A stretch of 64,000 nt of DNA from Segetibacter aerophilus. Lineage in GTDB: Bacteria > Bacteroidota > Bacteroidia > Chitinophagales > Chitinophagaceae. The translations under genes and the position numbers were made by a program. Each line of letters begins with the position of its first letter. Position 1 is the first letter of the stretch. Where the stretch lies: positions 496,001 through 560,000 of the forward strand of contig NZ_BJYT01000001.1 of the NCBI RefSeq assembly GCF_007991655.1, in the 5' to 3' direction. Below the pieces are notes generated by a model. It saw nothing but the letters and a program-made list of their open reading frames with translations, was not told where the DNA came from and did not search any database. Positions 1-8,668 of this stretch are shown here, piece by piece.

Positions 1-2607
1 CGCATTACAAAATCGATCTAGTTCAGTTTTGGGTTCACTCTCTGTTGGCTCAATCATGATTGTTCCGGCAACAGGGAAACTTAAAGTAGGAGCGTGGAAG
101 CCATAATCCATTAAACGTTTTGCAACATCTTCTGCTTCAATCCCAAGGCTTTTAAATGGACGGAGGTCAACAATAAATTCATGGGCGCAAGTATTGTTCT
201 TGCCACTATATAAAATTTTATAGTGTCCTTCGAGCCTTGCCTTCATGTAGTTCGCATTTAAAATAGCATATTCAGTTGCCTTTCTCAACCCTTCTGCTCC
301 CAGCAGTTTGATGTAAGCGTAACTAATCAGCAAAATACTTGCAGACCCATAAGGAGCGGCGCTTACTGCATTGGCGCTACTTCCTTTATGGATGTTTACG
401 TGCCCCGGTAAGAAAGGTGCAAGTTTATCATTCACGCAGATCGGTCCCATTCCGGGTCCGCCACCGCCATGGGGGATTGCAAAGGTCTTGTGTAGGTTAA
501 GGTGACAAACGTCAGCTCCAATAAACCCCGGGGCAGTTAAGCCTACCTGCGCATTCATGTTAGCGCCATCCATATAAACCATTCCTCCATTCTCATGAAT
601 GATGTTACAAATCTCACGAATACTTTCTTCGAATACCCCGTGGGTGCTCGGGTACGTAACCATTAAGCCTGCCAGGACATCTTTATATTTTTCGGCGTTC
701 TTTCTTAAATCTTCCACGTCAATATTTCCAGCTTCGTCACATTTTGTAACTACAACTTTAAATCCAGCCATCACTGCACTTGCAGGGTTTGTTCCATGTG
801 CAGAAATAGGGATGAGTATTACGTTTCTGTGGGCGTCGTTCCTGTCTTCATGATAGTCGCGGATCGCCAGCAAACCGGCGTACTCTCCTTGTGCACCACT
901 GTTCGGCTGTAATGACGTAGCTGCAAAGCCGGTAATATTACTAAGCCATTTTTCCAATTCAATCACTATTTGATGGTAACCTTGCCACTGATCTGTTGGC
1001 GCAAAAGGATGCATTTTTGAAAATTCAGGCCAGCTTACAGGAATAAGTTCTGTAGCCGAATTTAATTTCATTGTACAACTACCCAAGGGGATCATTGAAT
1101 TGTCAAGACTGAGGTCTTTGTTTTCCAAAGACTTTAAATAACGCATCATCTCCGTCTCGCTGTGGTGCGTATTGAAAACCGGATGCAAAAGAAAAGTAGA
1201 CGTACGAGTCAGAGACGTTGGAATATTTTCAAGGTGGTCATTGTATTCAAACATAACTCCCGCATCTCCCATCCCTTTGATCTCGGCAAACAGGTGGAGT
1301 ATATCAAGCACGTCACATTGCGCGGTTGTTTCATCTATTGCTATTCCAACAAAACCATCGTTAAAATAATGAAAGTTGATTTGCTGCGCTTCAGCGAGGT
1401 TACGTATTGCAGCAACATCATCCACTTTTACTTTTATCGTATCAAAGTAGTGCCTGTTCACCTGTTCGAAGCCCATCTCAACAAGCTCATTGCTGAGAGA
1501 ATTTGCAAGAAGACTAACGCGCTTCGCAATGTTTTTCAATCCTTCTGGTCCATGATAAACCGCATACATTGCAGCCATGTTTGCAAGCAAAGCTTGAGCA
1601 GTACAAATATTGCTGGTTGCTTTTTCACGACGGATATGTTGTTCGCGGGTCTGCAACGCCATACGCAAAGCCCTGTTACCTTCAGTGTCAATGCTTACAC
1701 CTATTATGCGTCCTGGAATAACCCTTTTAAATTCATCCTTAGTAGCAAAGAAGGCTGCATGTGGTCCGCCAAATCCCATGGGTACTCCAAAGCGCTGGCT
1801 TGAACCAATTGCTACATCAGCACCCAATTCTCCCGGGGGGGTCAATAATGTAAGAGCAAGCAAATCAGTAGCGGCAACGACTTTCGCATCTACGGCGCGA
1901 GCTTTTTCGAAAAAGCTTCGATAGTCTTCAACGGCACCATCACTATTTGGATATTGAACAATTACACCAAAAAATGTTTCATCCAGTACCGCAGTTTTAA
2001 AGTCACCTGTTACCAACTCTACCTTAATCGGAGTGGCACGGGTAAGAAGCACATCCCTCGTTTGAGCAAACACGTTTTGATCAACAAAAAATCTAGGGGC
2101 GGTTATCTTATCGCCCTTATTCTTGTTGTTAAACAACATAGCCATTGCTTCCGCGGCAGCAGTTCCTTCATCAAGCAATGATGCATTGGCAATTGGTAAC
2201 GCTGTCAGGTCACTAACCATCGTTTGAAAGTTCAAAAGACTTTCCAAACGTCCCTGGGCAATTTCTGCCTGGTAGGGCGTGTATTGTGTGTACCAACCTG
2301 GATTTTCAAAAAGATTTCGAAGGATGACAGTTGGGGTAATGGTGTCGTAGTAACCTTGTCCTATATAGTTTCTAAAGACTTTATTTTTCGATGCTGTTTT
2401 CCTAAGTTCTTTTAAATATTCATGTTCGCTTACCGGGCCTGCAACATCTAAAGCACCTGCAAGTCGAATATCTTTCGGCACTGTTTTCTCTACCAGTTCA
2501 TCAAGTGTTGCCACCCCGATGGTTTGCAACATTTCTACGGTCTCTTGTTCACTCGGTCCAATATGTCTTTCCTGAAATTCCCTTGCCTGTTGTTCAAATA
2601 AGTTCAT
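1..2607 (-). CDS. gcvP: Glycine dehydrogenase (glycine cleavage P protein), 3' end cut by window
   Basis: P protein of the glycine cleavage system: a cytoplasmic PLP enzyme that decarboxylates glycine and hands the aminomethyl group to lipoylated GcvH. The frame opens at ATG (complement of 2605-2607) and stays open for 869 codons to the left edge. Family members have about 950 residues, so some 80-90 C-terminal residues lie outside. The N-terminus has the family motif ERHIGPSE. The PLP lysine is in LHKTF near residue 707, followed by the glycine-rich PHGGGGPG. Both halves (gcvPA-like and gcvPB-like) are in one chain, as in Gram-negative bacteria. No gcvT or gcvH is visible. A copy of the dispersed repeat lies 64 bp upstream in the leader. 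Identification is secure. Confidence 0.97.
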   Translation of the reverse strand, partial: MNLFEQQAREFQERHIGPSEQETVEMLQTIGVATLDELVEKTVPKDIRLAGALDVAGPVSEHEYLKELRKTASKNKVFRNYIGQGYYDTITPTVILRNLFENPGWYTQYTPYQAEIAQGRLESLLNFQTMVSDLTALPIANASLLDEGTAAAEAMAMLFNNKNKGDKITAPRFFVDQNVFAQTRDVLLTRATPIKVELVTGDFKTAVLDETFFGVIVQYPNSDGAVEDYRSFFEKARAVDAKVVAATDLLALTLLTPPGELGADVAIGSSQRFGVPMGFGGPHAAFFATKDEFKRVIPGRIIGVSIDTEGNRALRMALQTREQHIRREKATSNICTAQALLANMAAMYAVYHGPEGLKNIAKRVSLLANSLSNELVEMGFEQVNRHYFDTIKVKVDDVAAIRNLAEAQQINFHYFNDGFVGIAIDETTAQCDVLDILHLFAEIKGMGDAGVMFEYNDHLENIPTSLTRTSTFLLHPVFNTHHSETEMMRYLKSLENKDLSLDNSMIPLGSCTMKLNSATELIPVSWPEFSKMHPFAPTDQWQGYHQIVIELEKWLSNITGFAATSLQPNSGAQGEYAGLLAIRDYHEDRNDAHRNVILIPISAHGTNPASAVMAGFKVVVTKCDEAGNIDVEDLRKNAEKYKDVLAGLMVTYPSTHGVFEESIREICNIIHENGGMVYMDGANMNAQVGLTAPGFIGADVCHLNLHKTFAIPHGGGGPGMGPICVNDKLAPFLPGHVNIHKGSSANAVSAAPYGSASILLISYAYIKLLGAEGLRKATEYAILNANYMKARLEGHYKILYSGKNNTCAHEFIVDLRPFKSLGIEAEDVAKRLMDYGFHAPTLSFPVAGTIMIEPTESEPKTELDRFCNA

Positions 2608-2670
2608 ATACTGGTTATAATGTTTGTATTATAGTAGTTGTTTTGTTGCCTGCTTTTCCCATGTATGTAA

Positions 2671-2694
2671 CATCGTTGTGTCACTCACTTTTAC
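2671..2694 (-). repeat. Dispersed GAGTGACACAAC repeat, copy 1
   Basis: On the minus strand this reads GTAAAAGTGAGTGACACAAC followed by GATG. It lies in the presumed gcvP leader, same direction as the gene. Confidence 0.75.
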
Positions 2695-2824
2695 GGTAAC
2701 TCTTTACGCTGCTTTTCTTAATGTTTAAAATAAACACAGGCGGCTACTAAAGGTTTGATCAGGCAAATTAGTTGATTGCATACTTGTCTTGTTACCCGGT
2801 AAATAGGCAAGAAAAAAAGATTTG

Positions 2825-2832
2825 CAAATTTA
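2825..2832 (-). promoter_or_regulatory. Candidate Bacteroidota -7 element for gcvP
   Basis: The minus strand reads TAAATTTG, a full match to the Bacteroidota -7 consensus TAnnTTTG. No convincing -33 TTTG is seen at the right distance, and the gcvP start is about 218 bp away. The motif is short and expected by chance, so the call is weak. Confidence 0.25.
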
Positions 2833-2983
2833 GGGTGATGGGGCCAGATTTCCAGAAGCGCGAGAGTTAGTGACCAGCGGCCACTTCTATTTAACATCCC
2901 CTTTTTTCTGTTAAGCTAGCCCCTTTTGTATTTCTTGAAGCTTCAATACAATCATTTATAAAAACCCTTACCTTTTAAAGGCT

Positions 2984-2991
2984 TACTTTTG
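2984..2991 (+). promoter_or_regulatory. Candidate Bacteroidota -7 element for era
   Basis: TACTTTTG matches TAnnTTTG and ends 58 bp before the era ATG, a sensible leader length. No clear -33 TTTG is visible upstream. Confidence 0.35.
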
Positions 2992-3049
2992 TGGATTAAT
3001 TAAAGTAGGAAAACGCATCCCCAAATGCTTTTTGCTTAGGTCACAATTC

Positions 3050-3925
3050 ATGAAAGTAGGTTTTGTAAACATATTTGGAAAGCCAAATGCTGGTAAGAGC
3101 ACACTCTTAAATGCTTTGATAGGTGAGAAAATGGCTATAGTTAGTCATAAAGTACAAACGACACGGCATCGCATCAAGGCTTTTTTAAACAAGGAATGGG
3201 AATACCAAATAATTTTCTCCGATACTCCCGGCATTATTGAGCCAAAGTACAAGCTCCACGAAAAAATGATGAAGGCTGTAAAAAGCAGTCTTGAGGATGC
3301 AGACGTTGCGCTCTTATTGGTTGAGATAAATGACAACTGGGAGGAGGCCGACAAAATCTTCTCGTCATTGAAGCTCAAAGTTCCGTGCATTGTTATTACG
3401 TCAAAAACTGATCTGGCTAAAGATAATAGGGAGGAAGAGGCGAAGGCCTTCTTTTCATCTAAATCATATTGCAAAGAATGGATTGGGATTTCTGTAACAG
3501 CAGGGAAGAATGTCGACAAATTGCTGGAACTGATCTTGAAGTATCTTAAAGAAGGCCAACCTTTTTATGATGAGGAAGATTTGACTGATTTACCAACAAA
3601 ATTCTTTGTAGGCGAAATTGTCAGAGAAAAAATCTTTGAATTATTTGAGCAGGAGATTCCATACGACACGACAGTAATGGTGAATGAGTTTAAAGAAAAA
3701 ACTAGCCTTATAAAAATACAGGCAGACATCATCGTTCAGCGTGAAAGTCAAAAGGCGATTATTTTAGGCGAAGGCGGAAAAATGATAAAACAAGTTGGAA
3801 GCCTGGCAAGAAAAGACATTGAAGAATTTTTAGGACAAAAGATCTTTTTAGAATTGTTTGTGAAGGTGAAAAATAAGTGGCGCGATGATGATTTTAAGCT
3901 GAGGGAATACGGGTATAATTCTTAA
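3050..3925 (+). CDS. era: GTPase Era
   Basis: Ribosome-assembly GTPase that binds the 3' end of 16S rRNA and helps 30S maturation. The 291 residues match the family. G1 is GKPNAGKS (10-17), G3 is DTPG (58-61), and a C-terminal KH domain has GEGGKMIK near 240-247. The G4 motif reads SKTD (118-121), where NKxD is usual; Ser for Asn at the guanine-specificity loop is a small oddity. ATG at 3050 was chosen because the G1 loop then starts at residue 10 as in other Era proteins; a TTG 18 bp upstream is less likely. It is followed after about 180 bp by der, another ribosome GTPase. Confidence 0.96.
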   Translation: MKVGFVNIFGKPNAGKSTLLNALIGEKMAIVSHKVQTTRHRIKAFLNKEWEYQIIFSDTPGIIEPKYKLHEKMMKAVKSSLEDADVALLLVEINDNWEEADKIFSSLKLKVPCIVITSKTDLAKDNREEEAKAFFSSKSYCKEWIGISVTAGKNVDKLLELILKYLKEGQPFYDEEDLTDLPTKFFVGEIVREKIFELFEQEIPYDTTVMVNEFKEKTSLIKIQADIIVQRESQKAIILGEGGKMIKQVGSLARKDIEEFLGQKIFLELFVKVKNKWRDDDFKLREYGYNS

Positions 3926-3929
3926 TAAT

Positions 3930-3977
3930 GAATAGTGAATAATGAATAGTGAAGGAAGAATTCGTTGTTCAATGCTC
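3930..3977 (+). repeat. Short heptamer repeat (GAATAGT) after era
   Basis: Three GAATAGT-type units (GAATAGT, GAATAAT, GAATAGT at 3930-3950) start just after the era stop. They are followed by TTCAATGCTC (3968-3977), whose reverse complement GAGCATTGAA occurs in the larger GAATAGT array after the HtrA gene (23159-23168). The two arrays appear related. Confidence 0.65.
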
Positions 3978-3984
3978 GTTACAG

Positions 3985-4008
3985 GTACAAGGGAGTGACA
4001 CAACGATG
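3985..4008 (+). repeat. Dispersed GAGTGACACAAC repeat, copy 2
   Basis: Reads GTACAAGGGAGTGACACAAC followed by GATG. It lies between era and der, about 100 bp before der. Confidence 0.8.
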
Positions 4009-4108
4009 TTGAGAAATGGACGGGGGCTTTTGTCAAAAAATTAATAACAAAATCTTTCCCGGTTGGGTAAGAATTAAAAACAACAGCCTTGTAAGGGCTT
4101 AGGGTCTT

Positions 4109-5422
4109 ATGGTATTTACAGTAGCAATAGTTGGACGCCCGAATGTGGGTAAGAGTACATTTTTTAATCGTCTGCTTGAGCAGAGAAAGGCAATTGTGGA
4201 CGATGTGAGTGGTGTGACCCGCGATCGCCAATATGGTGTAACGGAGTGGATCGGTAAATCTTTTAATGTCATTGACACGGGTGGTTTTGTGGCCAATACT
4301 TCTGACATTTTTGAGACAGAAATTCGTAAACAGGTAAAAATTGCGATAGAAGAAGCGAACGCCATCATTTTTATGGTGGACGTAACAACAGGAATAACGG
4401 ATCTTGATCAATCAGTAGCCGATCTTTTAAGACGCAGCACAAAACCTGTTTTTTTATGTGTAAACAAAGTTGATAACAGCGAGCGCATGCTTGAAGCAAC
4501 AGAGTTTTATAGTCTTGGTTTTGAAAAGATTTTTTTTGTTAGCAGCATAAGCGGCAGCGGAACAGGAGAAATTTTAGATGCTGTAGCTGAATTAATAACT
4601 CCCGAAGCTTCGGAAGACGCGCTTGAGAAGAATGACTTACCAAAGTTTGCAATCATCGGGCAACCGAATGTGGGAAAATCTTCTTTGCTCAATGCATTAG
4701 TAGGGCAGGAGCGAACCATTGTAAGTGACATTGCAGGTACTACCCGCGATACGATCCATACGCACTACAACATGTTTCAAAAGGAGTTCATCCTTATTGA
4801 CACGGCCGGTATCCGTCGCAAGACAAAGGTGAATGAAGACCTTGAATTTTATTCTGTCATCCGGGCTATCCGCGCTATGGATGAAGCTGATGTTTGTCTG
4901 TTACTGCTAGATGCTTCGAGTGGTATAACAGCCCAGGACTTAAACATCTTTAGCCTTGCTGTTAAAAAGGGCAAGGGAATAGTTGTGCTTGTAAACAAAT
5001 GGGACCTGATAGAAAAAGAAACTAATTCAGCCCGGGATTACGAAAAGAGGTTGAAAGAGAAACTAGCTCCATTTACTGATGTGCCCATTATCTTCATATC
5101 GGTGAAGGAGAAAACCCGGATTATGAAGGCGATGGAAGTAGCGCTGGAGGTGTATGAAAATAAGACGCAAAAAGTACAAACGTCAAAGTTGAACGATATT
5201 ATGCTGAAAGCTGTTGAAGCTTATCACGCCCCGGTTGTGAGAGGAAATGCAGTTACCATAAAATATGTGACTCAACTTCCAACGCACGTTCCTTCGTTTG
5301 CATTTTTTACAAATTACCCTGATGATATACGAGCTCCTTATAAGAACTACCTCGAAAATCAACTAAGGCAAAACTTTAAATTCACAGGTGTTCCTATTAG
5401 AATTTTCTTTAGGAAAAAGTAG
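4109..5422 (+). CDS. der: Ribosome-assembly GTPase Der (EngA)
   Basis: Double GTPase needed for 50S subunit assembly. Its 437 residues contain two G domains and a C-terminal KH-like domain. Domain 1 has GRPNVGKS (8-15), DTGG and NKVD; domain 2 has GQPNVGKS, DTAG and NKWD. Both G domains look intact. Translation starts at ATG 4109 and gives the typical MVFTVAIVGRPNVGKS start. It lies downstream of era on the same strand, with a gap filled by repeats, so it may have its own promoter. The next reading frame begins right after its TAG. Confidence 0.97.
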   Translation: MVFTVAIVGRPNVGKSTFFNRLLEQRKAIVDDVSGVTRDRQYGVTEWIGKSFNVIDTGGFVANTSDIFETEIRKQVKIAIEEANAIIFMVDVTTGITDLDQSVADLLRRSTKPVFLCVNKVDNSERMLEATEFYSLGFEKIFFVSSISGSGTGEILDAVAELITPEASEDALEKNDLPKFAIIGQPNVGKSSLLNALVGQERTIVSDIAGTTRDTIHTHYNMFQKEFILIDTAGIRRKTKVNEDLEFYSVIRAIRAMDEADVCLLLLDASSGITAQDLNIFSLAVKKGKGIVVLVNKWDLIEKETNSARDYEKRLKEKLAPFTDVPIIFISVKEKTRIMKAMEVALEVYENKTQKVQTSKLNDIMLKAVEAYHAPVVRGNAVTIKYVTQLPTHVPSFAFFTNYPDDIRAPYKNYLENQLRQNFKFTGVPIRIFFRKK

Positions 5423-5482
5423 GTGGCAAAAAAATTGCTAATCATTCTAATATTATTATCCTACTTATTTAAAAATTGTTTC

Positions 5483-5743
5483 ATGAAAAAAATATTGTCA
5501 ATCATTCTTGTAGCCGCCACGTTAACGGCTTGTGGCGGAGGAGAAAGTAGCGAATCGACTACTAACGTTGGGGAGGATAGCTTGAAGAAGGCTTTCGATA
5601 GCGTGCAACAGACTGGGGATACTACTGCACTAAATCGTGTGATGGGTGATTCTACATCTGCCAGCGGCACTCATGGTGCGGGTTCAGGCTCGAGAGTAGG
5701 CGGCGGTAAATCTGCAGGTCCACAAAAGCAAGGTGGCAAATAA
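5483..5743 (+). CDS. Small glycine-rich lipoprotein, unknown function
   Basis: An 86-residue protein with a clear lipoprotein signal: a MKK start, hydrophobic stretch and lipobox LTAC near residue 18, followed by GGGESSE. The mature part is low in complexity, with acidic/Ser/Thr stretches and a Gly-rich tail ending KSAGPQKQGGK. I do not recognise a family. A GTG at 5423 would add 20 residues, but only the ATG at 5483 gives a normal signal peptide. It is 60 bp after der and is followed by a good terminator, so it probably ends that transcript. The C-terminal GSGSRVGGGKS-type tail may be disordered. Confidence 0.75.
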   Translation: MKKILSIILVAATLTACGGGESSESTTNVGEDSLKKAFDSVQQTGDTTALNRVMGDSTSASGTHGAGSGSRVGGGKSAGPQKQGGK

Positions 5744-5771
5744 GGTGGATAAATAGCTGGAGAAATACTTT

Positions 5772-5799
5772 AACCTTCCTGTCAAAAGGAGGGTTTTTT
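5772..5799 (+). terminator. Rho-independent terminator after the small lipoprotein gene
   Basis: A nine-pair stem, AACCTTCCT with AGGAGGGTT (one G-T pair), has a 6-nt loop and is followed by a T run. It sits 28 bp after the lipoprotein stop. Confidence 0.8.
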
Positions 5800-5874
5800 A
5801 TTGAAACCTTAAAGAGGACTCTTCTAGCCTTTTTAATAAAACAAGCCTTAACAGCTTTTGTATTCTCAACACAG

Positions 5875-6486
5875 ATGACACCAGAACGTAGAGAAAAATT
5901 GTTGGCGGTACTACAAAAGAGACAAATCAACCTTACGGTGGTTTTGGAAAACGTTTTTGATCCACATAACGAGTCGGCAGTGATGCGTACCTGTGATTCT
6001 GTTGGTATACAAGACATTTTTATCATCAACAACAGGAAACCTCCAAAACGGGCATGGGGTTTTAGAAGTGGTGGCAGCGCAAAGAAGTGGCTTACTGTTC
6101 ATGAGTTTACACATGCTGAGGAATGCTTTAAGGAATTAAGAACGAGGTATAATAAAATATTAACAACGCACCTAGGTACCGATTCCGTAAGTCTTTATGA
6201 TATTGATTTTACAAATAGTATCGCTTTGGTCTTTGGCAATGAACGCTTTGGAGTAAGTGACGAAGCAAGGGCTTTATCGGATGGGAATTTTGTAATTCCT
6301 CAGATGGGCATTGTTCAAAGCTTAAACATTTCTGTGGCATGTGCTGTCAGCCTTTACGAAGCGTATAGACAAAAGGAGCAGGCCGGTCATTATCAGCGGC
6401 AAAATTTGCCTGACGATCAATTGCACACGCTTTTAAACGAATGGGGTTTTAAACAACAGGACATCCCTGAAAGGGAAGAAAATTAA
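5875..6486 (+). CDS. trmH: TrmH-type tRNA/rRNA 2'-O-ribose methyltransferase (SPOUT)
   Basis: SPOUT-fold, S-adenosylmethionine-dependent RNA 2'-O-methyltransferase of 203 residues. Motif 1 is NVFDPHNESAVMRTCDSVG (catalytic Arg in MRTCD, near residues 25-45), motif 2 is LVFGNERFGVSDEA (~120), and motif 3 is IPQMGIVQSLNISVACAVS (~143), which forms the knotted cofactor site. The DPHN-x2-A-x2-R arrangement and short length fit TrmH (Gm18 in tRNA) better than RlmB, which has an extra N-terminal domain. The exact target base is inferred. The thioredoxin gene follows 4 bp later, so the two are probably cotranscribed. Confidence 0.88.
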   Translation: MTPERREKLLAVLQKRQINLTVVLENVFDPHNESAVMRTCDSVGIQDIFIINNRKPPKRAWGFRSGGSAKKWLTVHEFTHAEECFKELRTRYNKILTTHLGTDSVSLYDIDFTNSIALVFGNERFGVSDEARALSDGNFVIPQMGIVQSLNISVACAVSLYEAYRQKEQAGHYQRQNLPDDQLHTLLNEWGFKQQDIPEREEN

Positions 6487-6490
6487 GTAT

Positions 6491-6985
6491 ATGAAAAAAG
6501 CTATTTTTTTAGTTGCCTTTATTGCAAGTGTGGTATCAATAAATGCTAGCGCACAGAAAGCTTCATCAACGCAGATTAAAAAGGTAACAGCAAAGGAAGT
6601 TAAAAAGATGATCGACAATAGTACAGGTCCTATGATTGTTAATTTCTGGGCTACATGGTGCGGTCCGTGCATCAGAGAAATCCCTTGGTTTGATAGTATT
6701 ATGACTAAGAAGAATTCGCCTGTTAAGCTCGTCTTAGTAAGTGTTGATTTTAAATCAGAATATTCAAAACTGGCTGCGTTTGTAAAAAAGCACGGCTATA
6801 AAGGTGAAGTGTTGTTCCTGGACGAAATAGATGCTGACAAATACACGGCGGCGATTGAGCCGAAATGGAAGGGTGCAATTCCTGCGTCAATATTTGTAAA
6901 CAATGCTACTAAGTACTACCAGGTCTTTCTGGAGCAAATCCCAAAGCAACGATTTGAAATGGAGCTGGATAAGTTGGCGAAATAA
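6491..6985 (+). CDS. Exported thioredoxin-like protein (TlpA/ResA type)
   Basis: A 164-residue periplasmic thiol-disulfide oxidoreductase. It has a signal peptide (MKKAIFLVAFIASVVSINASA, about 22 residues, cleavage near ASA-Q) and a thioredoxin fold with active site FWATWCGPCIREIPWF near residues 54-69. The cis-proline region is seen in GAIPASIFVN near 132. Length and motif fit TlpA/ResA-like proteins that reduce envelope cysteines, but the substrate is unknown. It is likely cotranscribed with trmH. The following 120 bp hold an AGCT-rich repeat, and the next gene is convergent. Confidence 0.88.
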   Translation: MKKAIFLVAFIASVVSINASAQKASSTQIKKVTAKEVKKMIDNSTGPMIVNFWATWCGPCIREIPWFDSIMTKKNSPVKLVLVSVDFKSEYSKLAAFVKKHGYKGEVLFLDEIDADKYTAAIEPKWKGAIPASIFVNNATKYYQVFLEQIPKQRFEMELDKLAK

Positions 6986-7000
6986 GGTGCGAGATGTGAG

Positions 7001-7104
7001 CTTTAAGCTGCTAGCTTATCGAAGCGAGGTTTATTCAATTTCGTAAAAAATTCCGAAGAAAAACATCAAGCTCGAAGCTCCGCAGCTACTAGCTTATCGC
7101 TTCT
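7001..7104. repeat. AGCT-rich imperfect direct repeat
   Basis: The segments AGCTGCTAGCTTATCG (near 7008) and AGCTACTAGCTTATCG (near 7082) are near-identical direct repeats. Each is embedded in alternating AGCT/AAGC sequence between two convergent genes. Local foldback is possible, but no T run is seen. Confidence 0.5.
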
Positions 7105-7105
7105 C

Positions 7106-7357
7106 TTACGTTGCTTTTCCCTTCAACTCCCAATGGTCTTTGAAGATTTTTCCTTCGCGGTCTTTTTTCAACGTCCGTCCGTAGCGTTCACCTTTGATTG
7201 TGCCTTGTTCTGTTTTTTTACCTATAAACAACAGGACTGCGTTTCCTTCGTCATCCGTTTTAAATGAGAGGTCGTAGCCTTTGTATTTCATTTCCACAAA
7301 CGAGGAGGGTTCAAACTTTTTAGATAGTTTTTTCTGTAAGTCTTCACCTAAAGCCAT
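7106..7357 (-). CDS. Small basic protein, unknown function
   Basis: An 83-residue soluble, lysine-rich protein that starts MALGEDLQKKLSKKFEPSS and ends ELKGKAT. I do not recognise a named family. The middle (YKGYDLSFKTDDEGNAVLLF) looks like two beta strands, followed by GTIKGERYGRTLKKDREGK. No signal or membrane segment is seen. It lies 19 bp after the pyrophosphatase gene on the same strand, so it is probably the last gene of that transcript. The codon use and clean ATG make it a likely real gene. Confidence 0.7.
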   Translation of the reverse strand: MALGEDLQKKLSKKFEPSSFVEMKYKGYDLSFKTDDEGNAVLLFIGKKTEQGTIKGERYGRTLKKDREGKIFKDHWELKGKAT

Positions 7358-7376
7358 AGCCGCTTATTTTATTAAG

Positions 7377-7910
7377 TTAAGGTTTGATGCTTTCTGAGGC
7401 CTTTTTTATACTTCTGTGAATTAGTTTGATTGCAACGTCAGGTCCCTCGTTGCCGAGCGGGTTAAAAACGTCTTCACTTACCTGGTTATAGGAAGCAAAG
7501 AAATTGACAATCTCTTTGACAAGACCTTCAGGAAGATCATCAATATTGTTGGCGGAGGAATACATTCGCGAATGTAGTTGAACCGCAATCACCCTGTCGT
7601 TTCGAACCTTTTCGCCATCTTCTTCCTGCTCTACTTTTATTATTCCAAGCACTTTACTTTCTACAAGACAGCCTGGAAAAGTAGGCGCGTCGGTAAGAAC
7701 AAGAATATCCATGGGGTCCCCGTCTTCGGCGATGGTTGATGGAATGAAACCAAAATCAAAAGGAAATACCATACCCGCAGGTAAAGCCCTCTTTAGTTTG
7801 ATGATGTCATTCTCCTCGTCGTACACATACTTGTTTCTACTTCCTTTTGGAGTTTCTACAATGGCGTTAATGTGATCAGTTCCTTCTATGAACGGTTCCG
7901 GTATTTTCAT
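7377..7910 (-). CDS. ppa: Inorganic pyrophosphatase, family I
   Basis: Cytoplasmic soluble pyrophosphatase that hydrolyses PPi to 2 Pi and so pulls biosynthetic reactions forward. It has 177 residues. The family I signature with metal-binding aspartates is EDGDPMDILVL near residues 61-71. The other acidic site residues lie in DFGFIPST and in the later D-rich segment (RNDRVIAV). The ATG (complement of 7908-7910) gives MKIPEPFIEGTDHINAIVE, a typical start. The small gene downstream may be cotranscribed. A dispersed repeat lies about 90 bp upstream in the opposite direction. Confidence 0.95.
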   Translation of the reverse strand: MKIPEPFIEGTDHINAIVETPKGSRNKYVYDEENDIIKLKRALPAGMVFPFDFGFIPSTIAEDGDPMDILVLTDAPTFPGCLVESKVLGIIKVEQEEDGEKVRNDRVIAVQLHSRMYSSANNIDDLPEGLVKEIVNFFASYNQVSEDVFNPLGNEGPDVAIKLIHRSIKKASESIKP

Positions 7911-8001
7911 GCCTTACCAGTTCAAAAGTTATACCGATGACTTTTGCTACTATTTATTGGTTTAAGAAAAATGTGCGAAAAAAGGTGCTCAACGAGCTGC
8001 T

Positions 8002-8025
8002 GTATAAGTGAGTGACACAACAATG
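8002..8025 (+). repeat. Dispersed GAGTGACACAAC repeat, copy 3
   Basis: Reads GTATAAGTGAGTGACACAAC followed by AATG. It lies between two minus-strand genes, antisense to them. Confidence 0.78.
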
Positions 8026-8059
8026 TCAGGTGAAGAACAAATGGAGATTAAAAAAGAGA

Positions 8060-8668
8060 CTAACTAAAAAGCTTTACTTTTTCCTCAAGCCAATAAAAGT
8101 CTTCATTGTCTTGTAATCGATCAAACGGAATCCATTGACTATCGCTAGACTCTTCCTCACAAATAGCTAGTACCTGCGGCGTGGCACATTTAAAAAGAAA
8201 TCGAAGGTCGTGATGAATGTGAGCAGGTTCTTGTTTGCGGGGATTTTCAGGAATGTGATGACTATCGACATCAAAAATTTTGGGAGAGAGCAATTCAAGA
8301 TTGTCTGGCGCCAGGCCGGTTTCTTCAAAGGCTTCACGAAGAGCGGCGGATTGTAGAGAAGTGTCTGTGCTGTCAACATGACCTCCCGGCTGGAGCCAAC
8401 GATTGAGTGACTTATGCTTAAGCAATAGAACGCTGGATGCATCCTGGTTTACGATAAAGGCGCTGGTAGTAATGTGGCCGTGAAAGTTTTTCCGGTCAAT
8501 CAAATCGTGCCCTTCATGTTCCTTCAAAAATTGACCAAGTTGACTTACCTCTTCTTTTTCGTTTGGAAATTCTTCAAGATATATATCAATCAGTCCTAAA
8601 ATTTCTTCTTTCGACTCCATTAAAAATAGTTGATCAATGACCGCTTTTACTTTAGTAGTTGCAGGCAT
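8060..8668 (-). CDS. NUDIX hydrolase
   Basis: A 202-residue hydrolase of nucleoside-diphosphate-linked substrates; the substrate is unknown. The Nudix box is around residues 97-121: GGHVDSTDTSLQS then AALREAFEETGL. The REAFEETGL half is canonical. The first half has Asp where Glu is usual and one extra residue, a variant I associate with a GGHVxxTDxSL subgroup. The N-terminal 60 residues are helical with no known domain. The first 22 bp overlap the end of the upstream lactonase-like gene, so translation is probably coupled. A dispersed repeat follows the stop. Confidence 0.87.
   Translation of the reverse strand: MPATTKVKAVIDQLFLMESKEEILGLIDIYLEEFPNEKEEVSQLGQFLKEHEGHDLIDRKNFHGHITTSAFIVNQDASSVLLLKHKSLNRWLQPGGHVDSTDTSLQSAALREAFEETGLAPDNLELLSPKIFDVDSHHIPENPRKQEPAHIHHDLRFLFKCATPQVLAICEEESSDSQWIPFDRLQDNEDFYWLEEKVKLFS

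Larger units (their letters stand above)
2608..3049. other. Divergent intergenic region between gcvP and era
   Basis: This 442-bp gap separates two divergent genes and must hold both promoters. I see one dispersed-repeat copy (2671-2694) and candidate -7 elements for gcvP (2825-2832) and era (2984-2991). I see no small gene. Confidence 0.7.

Noticed and set aside
1162-1803. 213-residue plus-strand frame inside gcvP
   Set aside because: It is antisense to strongly conserved GcvP sequence and has no recognisable domain.
3848-4411. Long minus-strand frame across era and der
   Set aside because: It is opposite to two conserved GTPase genes and their repeat-filled gap; it has no domain or signal.
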